A stretch of 64,000 nucleotides of DNA, from positions 1 through 64,000 of the forward strand of contig JACPIU010000011.1 of the NCBI GenBank assembly GCA_016187935.1. The letters run 5' to 3'. The notes beneath the pieces were generated by a model. It made no database searches, was not told the DNA's origin, and was given only the letters and a program-made list of their open reading frames with translations. This DNA is from Bdellovibrio sp. Its GTDB lineage: Bacteria; Bdellovibrionota; Bacteriovoracia; Bacteriovoracales; Bacteriovoracaceae. The translations under genes and the position numbers were made by a program. Of the stretch, positions 34,313-42,919 are shown piece by piece (positions within the stretch are counted from its first letter, which is position 1; the number at the start of each line of letters is the position of its first letter).

Positions 34313-34498
34313 ATATCCCCCCAAAAGACACACAGTAAAAATTATTTATCCGCATTCATAACAAATAGAGGGAACAAGCGTCAATAAATACTATCTAGGC
34401 ATACTCGCCTTGGGAAAAAGAAGCCCATATAGCTGCTTTTATTGAATGAAAAGGCGTTCACAGACTCTTAAAACGAATTGTTTCAGTGCAAACTCTGC

Positions 34499-34813
34499 TT
34501 ACCCCATCCCAAGGTGGTTATTGTCTTCGCAGGAAAGCAACCATGTTCTGATCTCGAAAGTCTCGGCTCCCTCTGAAACAAAGGGGTCGTGACCAACGAT
34601 GTTTTGTGCTTCTTCGAGTGAAGCCGCTTTGATGATCACCATTCCACCAGAATAATCCGTAAATGGCCCACAGAGTACAAGTTGTTCTTTACGTTCGAGT
34701 TCCCGTAAATATTCGACGTGCCGTCGAATTAATGATTCAGAAAATGGCGTGTCTGTGCGAGTAAGCAAGATGACGTAACGAGTGAAATTATCTGCAACCG
34801 TTGATTCTGACAT
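34499..34813 (-). CDS. YciI-family protein, cassette copy 1
   Basis: 104 aa. TRYVILLTRTD, HVEYLRELERKEQLVLCGPFTDYSGGMVIIKAASLEEAQNIVGHDPFV follow the YciI ferredoxin-like fold, including the His in the N-terminal helix and the Asp of HDPFV. Family members may bind small molecules or have weak hydrolase or isomerase activity. GGAGG sits in the end of the preceding gene. It is the third gene of an AraC-PPOX-YciI cassette repeated at 39141. Confidence 0.88.
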   Translation of the reverse strand: MSESTVADNFTRYVILLTRTDTPFSESLIRRHVEYLRELERKEQLVLCGPFTDYSGGMVIIKAASLEEAQNIVGHDPFVSEGAETFEIRTWLLSCEDNNHLGMG

Positions 34814-34815
34814 TT

Positions 34816-35283
34816 TTATTGTCCTCCCATCGCTGTCAGCAAGACAGCGGAAACATCTTTGGCCTCATCATCTCCTGGGCGCATATATTCGATCCGCTCC
34901 GGGATAATACGCAGAAAAGCAAGATTAGGATCATCCGCCCCCTTCCAGTGGCAATTCAAATTATACGCGACGGCATCGGTGATCTCTTTTCTTTCAATCT
35001 GGTCAGCAACTGGCTGAGCACTACCAACGATTCGTAGATATCCCAAAAATGCTTCATTCTTAAACATGATCAACGCTGAGACTTTGGGATGCGCTGCCAT
35101 TTCGTGGGCCTTGCGGGTCTGTGCCGTGGTGGCGACATAAAAATGCCAGTTCAACTCCATAAGGGTCATGGGACGAATCTCGGGAGTAAATCCATTTGTC
35201 CGATCAACGGTTGCCAGATAGGCCGTTGCTTTATGAGGTGTGGGGAAAAAGCTACGTATTTCTGTTTCAAGTTCAGATTTCAT
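34816..35283 (-). CDS. Pyridoxamine 5'-phosphate oxidase-like FMN-binding protein, copy 1
   Basis: 155 aa. The split-barrel pattern KATAYLATVDRTNGFTPEIRPMTL, WHFYVATTAQTRKAHEMAAHPKVSALIMF and a strand LGYLRIVGSAQ match general-stress or PPOX-type flavin-binding proteins. It probably binds FMN or F420-like cofactors as a dimer; the reaction is unknown. It is 22 nt downstream of the AraC gene and followed by YciI after 2 nt. Confidence 0.87.
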   Translation of the reverse strand: MKSELETEIRSFFPTPHKATAYLATVDRTNGFTPEIRPMTLMELNWHFYVATTAQTRKAHEMAAHPKVSALIMFKNEAFLGYLRIVGSAQPVADQIERKEITDAVAYNLNCHWKGADDPNLAFLRIIPERIEYMRPGDDEAKDVSAVLLTAMGGQ

Positions 35284-35305
35284 ATGCTCTGAAGTCTATA
35301 GCTTT

Positions 35306-36187
35306 CTAAATAGCGCCGGCCTGGAAAAAATTGCGGTATTGCGTAGGTGACATTCCTGTGTGCCTCTTAAACGCCTTATTGAAGGCCGACAGGTCAGTGA
35401 AACCAACATCCGCCGCAATGTCGATAACTGATCGCGCGCGTGCTTGAAGTTTTTGTTTTGCAATATCAACCCTAAGACTGTTTAAGTATCGGACAGGAGT
35501 CATGCCCGTCTTTTCTTTGAACGCACGCACGAAATGAAACTTGCTGAGTCCTGCCAGGGTTGCAATCTGTTGTAAATCCAAATCTTGTGAAGCGACAAGA
35601 TCGCGAAGGAGCGCCTGAGCACGAGCGACGGGGCCAGGATAAAATCCTCTTTGTTCCAAGGTTCGCAATTTACCACTTGCCCCATGCTTAAGACGGGTGG
35701 TGAGTTCAATCACCAGTTCGGTCAGTGCGCAATCAATGGCAATGGGAGATGTACCAGGAGTGGTTGCGGCGAGAAAAAGGGAATCGAGAGTATTTCGTAA
35801 GTTTGGGTTGGGGCGAATAAGTACGTCATCAAAGACAAGTTCGTCGGTATTTATGGATACGTCGGCCAGAAGTGCGTTAATGAAATCTGGGTGGATAATG
35901 ACCGATCGAAGATCGCGTAGATCGGGATTAAATGAGCACTCTTCGATATGACGTTCGCGGGCGTTGAACACCATGAGTGTATCACTAGCAACTGGCCACT
36001 TTTGGCCACGAAAGCGCCGCTGGTGCCGCGTGTTTCCCGTGACAAAACAAAGCTCAAGGCCCGAATGCTCGGCTTCAGTGTGCTCAAAAAATCCAGCGGT
36101 ATTGACCTGAAGAGTGGTACACAGGCCGAAATGATCCCGCCGATTTGTTGCGCAGAATGGTGTTTGTATCTTGTTCACAGTATTCAT
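35306..36187 (-). CDS. AraC-family transcription regulator, copy 1
   Basis: 293 aa. The N-terminal cupin-like effector domain (HTEAEHSGLELCF) leads to two helix-turn-helices: DLQQIATLAGLSKFHFVRAFKEKTGMTPVRYL and SVIDIAADVGFTDLSAFNKAFKRHTGMSP. It probably controls its own cassette. A TATAAT lies upstream at 36243-36248. The copy at 39946 is very similar across the whole length. Confidence 0.93.
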   Translation of the reverse strand: MNTVNKIQTPFCATNRRDHFGLCTTLQVNTAGFFEHTEAEHSGLELCFVTGNTRHQRRFRGQKWPVASDTLMVFNARERHIEECSFNPDLRDLRSVIIHPDFINALLADVSINTDELVFDDVLIRPNPNLRNTLDSLFLAATTPGTSPIAIDCALTELVIELTTRLKHGASGKLRTLEQRGFYPGPVARAQALLRDLVASQDLDLQQIATLAGLSKFHFVRAFKEKTGMTPVRYLNSLRVDIAKQKLQARARSVIDIAADVGFTDLSAFNKAFKRHTGMSPTQYRNFFQAGAI

Positions 36188-36242
36188 TTATCACATTTAT
36201 TTTCTTTTTGTCACACTGCCAGGTGAATTGTGGCAAGGCCGC

Positions 36243-36248
36243 ATTATA
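36243..36248 (-). promoter_or_regulatory. Putative -10 box for cassette copy 1
   Basis: TATAAT on the minus strand about 55 nt before the AraC start; the -35 at 17-nt spacing is poor, which would suit an activated promoter. Confidence 0.4.
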
Positions 36249-36267
36249 CTTACACTTTCACGCAAGT

Positions 36268-36654
36268 TTACTCTTCGGTGTTTAACATGAACGAGCGCAA
36301 GGCATTTGTGGGGCCATCCTTTGGTGGAATTTGTGTGTTCTCCTTCCCGTGCTGATCTAGTCGATGGGCAAAGCGGCAAGCGATATCTTCTTTTAACATC
36401 TCTGACGGTCGAAAGGTTACGACTCTTCGTGCAGAAATTTCCATGGGCATCCCCGTTTGAGGATCGCGCCCGAGACGTTGTCCTTTGTTGAGAAGAGAAA
36501 ATCTGCCAAATCCTGAAATTTTTATTTTCTCGCCCTGGGATAAGGTATCTTTTAGCAGCTTGAAAACTAAATCAACGAGATCAGTGGCCTTCACTCTTGA
36601 AATACCTGCTTCCTTATAAATTCGCTCAATGATATGGGCCTTAATTAAGCTCAT
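36268..36654 (-). CDS. HU/IHF-family DNA-bending protein with C-terminal extension
   Basis: 128 aa from the ATG at 36654 (GAGG six nt upstream); the frame runs further but the HU fold begins MSLIKAHIIERIYKEAG. IKISGFGRFSLLNKGQRLGRDPQTGMPMEISARRVVTFRPSEMLKE is the beta-arm with the signature near GRDPQTG and the Pro-containing tip, closest to IHF-alpha type. About 35 extra residues follow the normal end. It binds and bends DNA and may serve an integrated element or global regulation. It is 84 nt downstream of the Cys-rich gene. Confidence 0.9.
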   Translation of the reverse strand: MSLIKAHIIERIYKEAGISRVKATDLVDLVFKLLKDTLSQGEKIKISGFGRFSLLNKGQRLGRDPQTGMPMEISARRVVTFRPSEMLKEDIACRFAHRLDQHGKENTQIPPKDGPTNALRSFMLNTEE

Positions 36655-36738
36655 GGCCGCCTCGAAATTAATATTTGGATCGAGAAATAAGATGCTTGTC
36701 GGTATTCTCGAAAAAATATTTATAGGCCTCATGAAGGC

Positions 36739-37173
36739 CTATAGGGCCTCCAGGTCATAGGCCCAATAATATGTGCCGCCGTCAAATGTGACGATGGTAC
36801 CAGCTTCACATTCTTGATCTTCCCATTCGCCTTTTGCGATATTCCAAGAAACGGGGTCTATTTCTTGGCAAACTGTGCATACATCAAGGTTCATCCAGGC
36901 CACTTGGACAGTTTCTGGATACGATTCTCTGACTGATTGTTCAAAGGCTTCCGCGAGATCAACTGGCGTGAGGCATTCTTTTAAGATTTCTTCAATAATC
37001 CAATCTAGGCCCCAGCCACAAGAGCAACCTGGGAGCAAAAAACCGAGATCATCTGAGCCGCACGATAAGCATCGGCCGTCTTTAGCTTCTTTGTGGCAAC
37101 CCATACAGTAGGGAATCGAACGTTTGAGAGCAAGTTGTGAAAGTTTGTCGTAAAAATCGTTTTGCATAAGCAC
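36739..37173 (-). CDS. Cysteine-rich putative zinc protein
   Basis: 144 aa. CMGCHKEAKDGRCLSC near residues 22-37, PGCSCGW near 49-55 and CTVC near 102-105 can form two zinc sites. The C-terminus is acidic and aromatic (TYYWAYDLEAL). A GGAGGTG ribosome site precedes the ATG. I do not recognise the family. It precedes the HU-like gene on the same strand and may share its message. Confidence 0.6.
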   Translation of the reverse strand: MLMQNDFYDKLSQLALKRSIPYCMGCHKEAKDGRCLSCGSDDLGFLLPGCSCGWGLDWIIEEILKECLTPVDLAEAFEQSVRESYPETVQVAWMNLDVCTVCQEIDPVSWNIAKGEWEDQECEAGTIVTFDGGTYYWAYDLEAL

Positions 37174-37534
37174 CTCCTTTAAAAAATAATTTTTGAGTGA
37201 TGTGAATCAGAGGAAGCGCCGACGAGCGCATTTCCAGATAAAATCTCGGAGGGTCCTCTGGATACCGACGATTTTTCTTGAAATGAAAGTGAGCAAAGTG
37301 AATGCTAGAAATTCGCAGCAAAAAATTATGGCAAGTTAAAGGAAAGCTGGAGATTAAACTTGCTGAAGGAAACTCTCAAAGGCCGCTAGAAACAATGGGC
37401 ACAAGGGTCTCAAATGGGTGCTTGTCTGGTGTTGATGCAGAGTGATTCCCACTGCACTTAGAAAAGAGTCCTAGATTATCGCTCGGTGAAAAAATGCAAG
37501 CTGATAGAAACCTATTTTGGAATAGAGTTAGTTC
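37174..37534. other. Intergenic region
   Basis: 360 nt. A 47-codon frame on the plus strand (37302-37445) has no convincing ribosome site and is not called. No hairpin or repeat is evident. Confidence 0.5.
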
Positions 37535-37840
37535 TCAATTCTGCTCAGCGGTAATTTTTTTTATCCTAGCCAATTCTTGGTTGAATTTTGTTAACAGGTC
37601 AGGATTTGCTACGTTAGCTGGGTAAATGTGAGCTAGTGGATATCGTAGGTATACGAGCTTCAGCATTTCATTAAAAAATGATTGGTTCACCGATTTTATT
37701 TCAGAAAAGTCAAAAACAATTTCCCTTATATCGGTAACATTTTCACAAGAACTCAATTCGGAATTAATAAAAGAAGACGCGATAGTTCGACCGGAAAGCC
37801 GTGGCTGTTTTAATTTCGACAGTATAATCATAATGTTCAT
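37535..37840 (-). CDS. STAS-like DUF4325 protein
   Basis: 101 aa. LSGRTIASSFINSELSSCENVTDIREIVFDFSEIKSVNQSFFNEMLKLVYLRYP fits DUF4325: an early conserved Arg/Gly, then FDFSEIKSVNQSFFNE, equivalent to the STAS strand and functional loop. Such proteins pair with a GHKL ATPase in partner-switch systems. Its start overlaps the stop of the ATPase gene by 4 nt. Confidence 0.75.
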   Translation of the reverse strand: MNIMIILSKLKQPRLSGRTIASSFINSELSSCENVTDIREIVFDFSEIKSVNQSFFNEMLKLVYLRYPLAHIYPANVANPDLLTKFNQELARIKKITAEQN

Positions 37841-38541
37841 AGCCTAATTTTTAGAGTTACAAGGGCGCCACATAAATCCCAAGTACCATCAAAAGCATTT
37901 TGCCTCTGATTTCTGATATTTACAACCCCCCTGGCACTTCTTACCTCAAGACTACTACCCGACATTTTAACGTAGTCACGGACTTCGAATAAGCCAATGC
38001 CTCTGTAGGGATCAGAAGTTGATGTTACCCCACGCTCAAAAGCATTTAATATCAGCTCTGCATCTACAGTGCTGACTACTTTGCCTCCCCTTGCAAAGGC
38101 ACCTCTAAAACCTATGCCAATATCAGCAAATGACACAGTTAATTCATCGGAAATGACATGGCCACAAGCGAAACCCCATCCCGCATTTTCTAAAGTGCCA
38201 GAATGATAAAAAATATTGTCAGCGGTTTCTGTAAAGGGTGTATGAAGTGCATCAATTAGTCCCGCTGTGGCCCTGCCTGAATTGAGCATTATTTTTTCAA
38301 GGTTTTCAATTAAGAAGCCATTGTTGTCGCTTGTAATCTTAGTCAGGGGAACATACCAGTCACTATTATTTTTTTTGTAAGGCAGGCTGTAATTTTTAAT
38401 TCTATCAAACAAACCCATATTGCCAGCGTACATTTGATGCAACTTTTCTTTTGGATATTTGACATAGATATTCCTATGGCCAATGTTTAAGGCTGAAAAC
38501 TCTAGAATACATGCCAAGTAGGCAAGATCATCAGGGAACAA
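37837..38541 (-). CDS. GHKL-type ATPase with STAS-like N-terminus; 5' end lacks a normal start
   Basis: 234 aa if it starts at TTG 38541. The frame stays open for 43 more codons to a stop at 38671-38673, and these encode protein-like sequence (HEDIVLDLSTVDILFPDD) that completes a STAS-like strand. No ATG, GTG or in-frame TTG is found there. The ATPase part has ETADNIFYHSG (N box), ADIGIGF (G1) and GIGLFEV (G2). It probably acts as a switch kinase on the DUF4325 partner. The missing start suggests a rare start codon such as ATT or CTG, or 5' truncation. Confidence 0.72.
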   Translation of the reverse strand: MFPDDLAYLACILEFSALNIGHRNIYVKYPKEKLHQMYAGNMGLFDRIKNYSLPYKKNNSDWYVPLTKITSDNNGFLIENLEKIMLNSGRATAGLIDALHTPFTETADNIFYHSGTLENAGWGFACGHVISDELTVSFADIGIGFRGAFARGGKVVSTVDAELILNAFERGVTSTSDPYRGIGLFEVRDYVKMSGSSLEVRSARGVVNIRNQRQNAFDGTWDLCGALVTLKIRL

Positions 38542-38673
38542 GATGTCAACTGTGCTTAAGTCTAAAACAATGTCTTCATGAGGGTGTGATTCGATAATGT
38601 ATCTGGCCTGATATCTTTGATTATAATTTCCGAGATCAATATTCTTTGGTGTCAGACGATGGCCTTGGATTTA

Positions 38674-39140
38674 TTTTATTAAAATTAAGCTAATTTTCCT
38701 TACTTCGGAAAAATCGCATACCTAAATAAGCATACCGCATTTTGTTCACATCAGATAAAATTCCTGTCATAAATATGACTTCACTTACTGTGATAATTTC
38801 ACAAATTTGGTACACGCGTGCTTGATCCGAGCGCAGGTGTCACCAATTTTAAAATGTGGTCTGGTTTTGGTCTGGTCACCCCCTGAAACATAATGAAAAA
38901 TGATGAAAGAAGATGAAAAGAAAAAAGCATAACCTTATGAATTTGTTCCTAACATGTTGTTAATAAAAGATTATTCGTCCACCATGGTGTCCCCCTTTGG
39001 GACCACCAGTAATTTAAAATCTTGAAGGAAGTCACAATAATTTTGGCATAGAACCATGTAAAAAATAGTAAAGCGGGAGAGCAATAATTGGCGTCAGCAC
39101 CTGTAATTAGTGCCAAGAGAAGTGTTGGATGTTACTCGAG
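38674..39140. other. Intergenic region with small repeats
   Basis: About 470 nt with no gene. It holds a direct repeat GGTCTGGT (38858 and 38869), a CACCATGGTG palindrome (38980-38989) and an imperfect inverted repeat GGTGTCCC/GGGACCACC over 38986-39007. None matches an insertion-sequence end I know. Confidence 0.45.
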
Positions 39141-39461
39141 TTATCCCATTCCCAGATGATTGTTTTCTTCACAAGAAAGTTGCCAGGTTCTGATTTCACA
39201 GGTTTCTGCCCCTTCAATGATGAAAGGATCGCGCTTAGCGATTTCGTGCGCTTCTTCGAGTGAAGAGGCCTTAATGATGATCATTCCACCGGAGTAGTTT
39301 GTGAACGGGCCACACATGACAAGTTGTTGCCGACGTGCAAGCTCACGCAGGTGTTCGACATGTCGACGTATCAACGATTCAGAAAATGGTATATCAGTTC
39401 GAGAAAGCAAGATAACGTAACGAGTGAAATTATCTTTAGAAGATGATTCTGGCATTTTCAT
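39141..39461 (-). CDS. YciI-family protein, cassette copy 2
   Basis: 106 aa, close paralogue of the protein at 34499 (shared FTRYVILL, GPFTNYSGGMIIIKASSLEEAHEIAKRDPF and identical ending NNHLGMG). In this copy the His before the DPF segment is Arg (KRDPF for GHDPF), so any role of that His is lost. GGAGGG lies before the ATG, which overlaps the PPOX stop. Confidence 0.88.
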   Translation of the reverse strand: MKMPESSSKDNFTRYVILLSRTDIPFSESLIRRHVEHLRELARRQQLVMCGPFTNYSGGMIIIKASSLEEAHEIAKRDPFIIEGAETCEIRTWQLSCEENNHLGMG

Positions 39462-39934
39462 GGGTTCCCTCCTCTGATCGGAAGCAAGTCAGCGGTAACA
39501 TCTTTTGCATCATCTTCTCCCGGGCGCATATATTCAATTCGTTGTGGGATAATGCGAATGAAAGAGAGATTTGAGTCCTTGGCTCCCTTCCAGCGACACT
39601 CCAATACTTTTCGAAATGCTGCGACATCAGCTATACGCTCTCTTTCCATAACGTCGTAGACTTGTTCTATGGTGCCAGCTATTCGTAGATAACCTGAAAA
39701 AGTATCATTTTTGAACATAACTAGGGCGGATATATTTTCATGTCGGGCCAATTCTGTCGCTTTTCGCGACTGGGTGGTGGTTGCGAAATAAAAAAACCAA
39801 TCCAGTTCAATCAGAGTAATGGGCCGAATCTCAGGCATAAATCCGTTCATAGAATCAACCGTCGCCAGATATGCCGTTGCCCTATGTGGTGTGGAAAAAA
39901 AATTGCGAATTTCTGATTCAAGTTCAGATTTCAT
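39458..39934 (-). CDS. PPOX-like FMN-binding protein, copy 2
   Basis: 158 aa, paralogue of the protein at 34816 with the same split-barrel pattern (RATAYLATVDSMNGFMPEIRPITL, FYFATTTQSRKATELARH). It is 3 aa longer than copy 1. It lies 11 nt after the AraC stop and overlaps YciI by 4 nt. Cofactor and substrate are unknown. Confidence 0.87.
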   Translation of the reverse strand: MKSELESEIRNFFSTPHRATAYLATVDSMNGFMPEIRPITLIELDWFFYFATTTQSRKATELARHENISALVMFKNDTFSGYLRIAGTIEQVYDVMERERIADVAAFRKVLECRWKGAKDSNLSFIRIIPQRIEYMRPGEDDAKDVTADLLPIRGGNP

Positions 39935-39945
39935 ATATCCATATC

Positions 39946-40827
39946 TTATAGCTTATTCGATATGTCGGCCTGGAAAAAATTGCGGTATTGAGTTGGTGAC
40001 ATGCCTGAATGTCGTTTGAATGCCTTGTTAAAGGTGGATAGATCATTAAAACCGACATCCTCAGCAATATCTATTATCGATTGTTTGCGCGCTTGGAGCT
40101 TTTGTTTTGCGATATCAACTCTGAGATTGTTGAGGTAACGGATAGGAGTCATGCCTTTTTTCTGTTGAAATGCACGTACAAAATGAAACTTGCTAAGTCC
40201 TGCACGTGTGGCAATTTGTTGTAAGTCTAGATCTTGGGAATTGACTTCATCACGAAGAATTGTCAATGCTCTGGCAACCGCGCCGGGATAATGGCCTCTT
40301 CCTTCAAGGGAACGCAATTTGGCACTTGCTTGATGCCTGAGGCGGGTTGTGATTTCAATTACCAATCTGGTTAACGCACAATCAATGGCAACATGTGACG
40401 TTCCTGGAGTCATTGCTGCCTCAAAAAGAGTGTTGAGTTCCGCTTGGATATGAGAAGAACAAGAAATGAGTACTTCATCAAAAACAAGTTCGTCGGTATT
40501 CATCTTAATGTCACAAAGGAGTGTGTCGATAAAGTGAGGATGAATAATGACTGAACGCAAGTCATGCAAATCTGGGTTAAGAGAGCATTCTTCGATATGT
40601 CTCTCACGAGCATTAAATACCATGAGTGTATCAGTAGCGAGTAACCATTTTTTACCTCGGAAACCTCGTTGATGTCGTGTTTTTCCATTGGTAAAGCAGA
40701 GTTCAATGCCTGAATGCTCGGCTTCAGTGTGCTCGAAGAAGCCAGAAGTATTAATCTGAAGAGTAGTGCAAAGGCCGAAATGGTCCTGTCTATTCGTACA
40801 ACAATATGGTGTTTTAATTTCGTTCAC
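39946..40827 (-). CDS. AraC-family transcription regulator, copy 2
   Basis: 293 aa, alignable along its whole length with the regulator at 35306. Most changes are in the effector domain (residues 100-150), while the two helix-turn-helices are nearly unchanged (DLQQIATRAGLSKFHFVRAF and IIDIAEDVGFNDLSTFNKAF). DNA targets may be shared but inducers may differ. Its ATG overlaps the stop of the secreted-protein gene, unlike copy 1, which has its own promoter region. Confidence 0.93.
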   Translation of the reverse strand: MNEIKTPYCCTNRQDHFGLCTTLQINTSGFFEHTEAEHSGIELCFTNGKTRHQRGFRGKKWLLATDTLMVFNARERHIEECSLNPDLHDLRSVIIHPHFIDTLLCDIKMNTDELVFDEVLISCSSHIQAELNTLFEAAMTPGTSHVAIDCALTRLVIEITTRLRHQASAKLRSLEGRGHYPGAVARALTILRDEVNSQDLDLQQIATRAGLSKFHFVRAFQQKKGMTPIRYLNNLRVDIAKQKLQARKQSIIDIAEDVGFNDLSTFNKAFKRHSGMSPTQYRNFFQADISNKL

Positions 40828-41891
40828 AATTTTTCAGGCCTATGTTCATTTGGACCGTGTACATCATCTTCATGACGATACACGGATTGAAAAAGCATGA
40901 CATGCTGATCTGGCCCTTCAACTCCTATTGCACAGGTAGTGAGTTTTTTGTTAGTGGGAACTACTACTTGTTCCAAATAATAAATCTTTTTGAAAATATC
41001 GGGATAAGCTCTGAGGTGTTGAATAAAGAGATCTGTCAGCATTTTTTGCTCAGCTCCAGTAATGCCCGATGGGCCTTGTGTATAAGAGATAAACACGCAT
41101 CGAGATATCATTTCGGACAGGATATCCATATCAAATTTTAAATTAAGCACGTGAGTGCGTTTGGTAAACTCTGAAACTGGCTCGTAAATGTATTCAACAT
41201 TATAAAGATCAAAACTTCCAAGCTGACGATACCCTTGATGACTTAGGAAATAGAGTCCACGATGCCAGCCAAAATCATTGGTCTGGAGTCTTGCAGCTTC
41301 TTTCACTACCGACCTAAGCGCAGCATTAGGAATTGTACTAAACTCCTCATGAATAACTCTTGCCAAAGGAACAGGTGAATTTGGAATCTCACCACCGACG
41401 ATAATATAAGTTCCAAGTGTATTCACAAAGATTTCATCATCGCGGTAATTGGACTTGAAAATATGATGGGGAATTTCCTGTGCAATAACTCGCGCCAGAG
41501 TGCGGGCATCATACTCAAGAACCTGTCGTGAAAAATAGATGGGAGCACCCGAGGTAAACTCAGTCATAGCACCATTGGAAACCAATTTAGTGTAGTCGCC
41601 CGGGTATCGTCCAAGTCCAACGGAAAAAAGCTGCGGGATATAAAAGAAGTTATTTTTTTGATGTAAAAGATTCAGCTCACTCTTGAAGGCAGTCTTAAAT
41701 TCATCAATGAAAACGGTTTCCTTAATTCTGACTTCCAAAAGATCCAAAGCATCTTGCAGCAAACTCTGGTTAGGAAAAGGGTAAGTTTGAACGATGACTG
41801 GATCGCCACCACCGCTGCTCCAGTCACCCGCGACGACGGCAAAGACCCATATAATCAAGACAAAAAGTGTAATAATACGTGTTGTTTTCAT
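40824..41891 (-). CDS. Secreted protein with SGGGD start and QEIPHH motif
   Basis: 355 aa. The signal peptide is followed by DWSSGGGDP, a pattern common at the mature start of secreted proteins of Bdellovibrio-like bacteria. In the middle, LARVIAQEIPHHIF resembles a HExxH zinc-peptidase helix in which the first His is Gln, so activity is doubtful. It heads a unit with the second AraC cassette. Family not recognised. Confidence 0.65.
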   Translation of the reverse strand: MKTTRIITLFVLIIWVFAVVAGDWSSGGGDPVIVQTYPFPNQSLLQDALDLLEVRIKETVFIDEFKTAFKSELNLLHQKNNFFYIPQLFSVGLGRYPGDYTKLVSNGAMTEFTSGAPIYFSRQVLEYDARTLARVIAQEIPHHIFKSNYRDDEIFVNTLGTYIIVGGEIPNSPVPLARVIHEEFSTIPNAALRSVVKEAARLQTNDFGWHRGLYFLSHQGYRQLGSFDLYNVEYIYEPVSEFTKRTHVLNLKFDMDILSEMISRCVFISYTQGPSGITGAEQKMLTDLFIQHLRAYPDIFKKIYYLEQVVVPTNKKLTTCAIGVEGPDQHVMLFQSVYRHEDDVHGPNEHRPEKL

Positions 41892-42041
41892 GACTTAGCA
41901 CTCCTAACATCCAAAATCTACTTGGGCAAGTGAGTATGAAAAGATACCTATGCCATTTTTATGTCCGAGAAGGAGTAAAGTAAATTTATTATTTATTAAA
42001 AATAATGGTAATGTTTGCTAATAATTAACTAGGAAACAGCT

Positions 42042-42869
42042 ATGTACAATATCTTTATGGAATCTGAATATCGTAAAATTATAAAAACGATAGTGGAAAC
42101 GAAAAAACAAGTTGATAAAAAATTTAATTATCAAAAGATGGCCGAATCCATGGGTATTCAAAAGGCCTATCTTTCTCAAGTTCTTCAAGGCACCAGAGAT
42201 TTTTCCCAGGACCAACTTTATCGTGCGGCACAATTCCTAAGACTAACTGAACCTGAATATGAGTACATGAAATTACTGCTCGAATACTCCCGAAGTGCCC
42301 TGGCCGAGCGCAAGCAAAAGTTGCAAAAAGAAATTTCTGAAATTCAAAGTCAGAATTTAAAAACCGAAAAGAGTGTTGATTTAAAAAAGATTGAGGTAAT
42401 AGCTGAAAAAGGTGCAACATATTATCTGGATCCGCTCAATCAGATAGTGCACATGGCGCTGGACATCCCACGTTTTCGCAAAAATATTTCTGATTTGGCC
42501 AAGGCGCTTGAGTTGAGCGATGTAAGGGTGAAAAAAACTTTAAGCACGTTACAAGAAATAGGTATTATCGAAATTAAGAATAATGAAATAAAAGTTCTTA
42601 CTCATAATATTCATCTTCCCAAGGACTCACCTATTTTTTGGCCATGGAAGACGGCCCTTTCAGCTATGAGCAATTATCGCATTCGCAATTTGGAGGAGAA
42701 TTCAACTTATAATTTTTCAGTGGTTTTCGCTGCCGACGAGGAAACAAAAACTAAACTTCAGGCGATGTTTTTAAATTTTTTAAAAGATGCTCGACCATTG
42801 GTTGAAAAAGCAAAATCGAAAGAGGTTTTTCAAATGAATTTTGATCTTTTTTCTTGGACAGCACATTAA
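42042..42869 (+). CDS. TIGR02147/DUF4423-type regulator
   Basis: 275 aa. The N-terminal helix-turn-helix is YQKMAESMGIQKAYLSQVLQGTRDFSQDQLYRAAQFLRLTEPEYEYM; the linker is coiled. The DUF4423 domain includes a second winged-helix-like part (ISDLAKALELSDVRVKKTLSTLQEIGIIEI). This family is frequent in Bdellovibrio-type and Fibrobacter genomes. AGGA lies 8 nt before the ATG. It is divergent from the secreted-protein unit and may regulate it. Confidence 0.87.
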   Translation: MYNIFMESEYRKIIKTIVETKKQVDKKFNYQKMAESMGIQKAYLSQVLQGTRDFSQDQLYRAAQFLRLTEPEYEYMKLLLEYSRSALAERKQKLQKEISEIQSQNLKTEKSVDLKKIEVIAEKGATYYLDPLNQIVHMALDIPRFRKNISDLAKALELSDVRVKKTLSTLQEIGIIEIKNNEIKVLTHNIHLPKDSPIFWPWKTALSAMSNYRIRNLEENSTYNFSVVFAADEETKTKLQAMFLNFLKDARPLVEKAKSKEVFQMNFDLFSWTAH

Positions 42870-42870
42870 A

Positions 42871-42894
42871 AAGGCCTCGATTTCTCGAGGCCTT
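42871..42894. terminator. Bidirectional intrinsic terminator
   Basis: Perfect 10-bp stem AAGGCCTCGA/TCGAGGCCTT with TTTC loop between two convergent genes. The better U-tail (TTTTTAAT) is on the minus strand, so it mainly ends the 42920-44569 gene. Confidence 0.85.
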
Positions 42895-42919
42895 CTCCTA
42901 CCTTTCATTTGATTTCCAA

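Noticed and set aside
37302-37445. 47-codon plus-strand frame
   Set aside because: No convincing ribosome site and no recognisable pattern.
38980-39007. Palindrome and imperfect inverted repeat as an insertion-sequence end
   Set aside because: No transposase, no matching second end and no target duplication seen.
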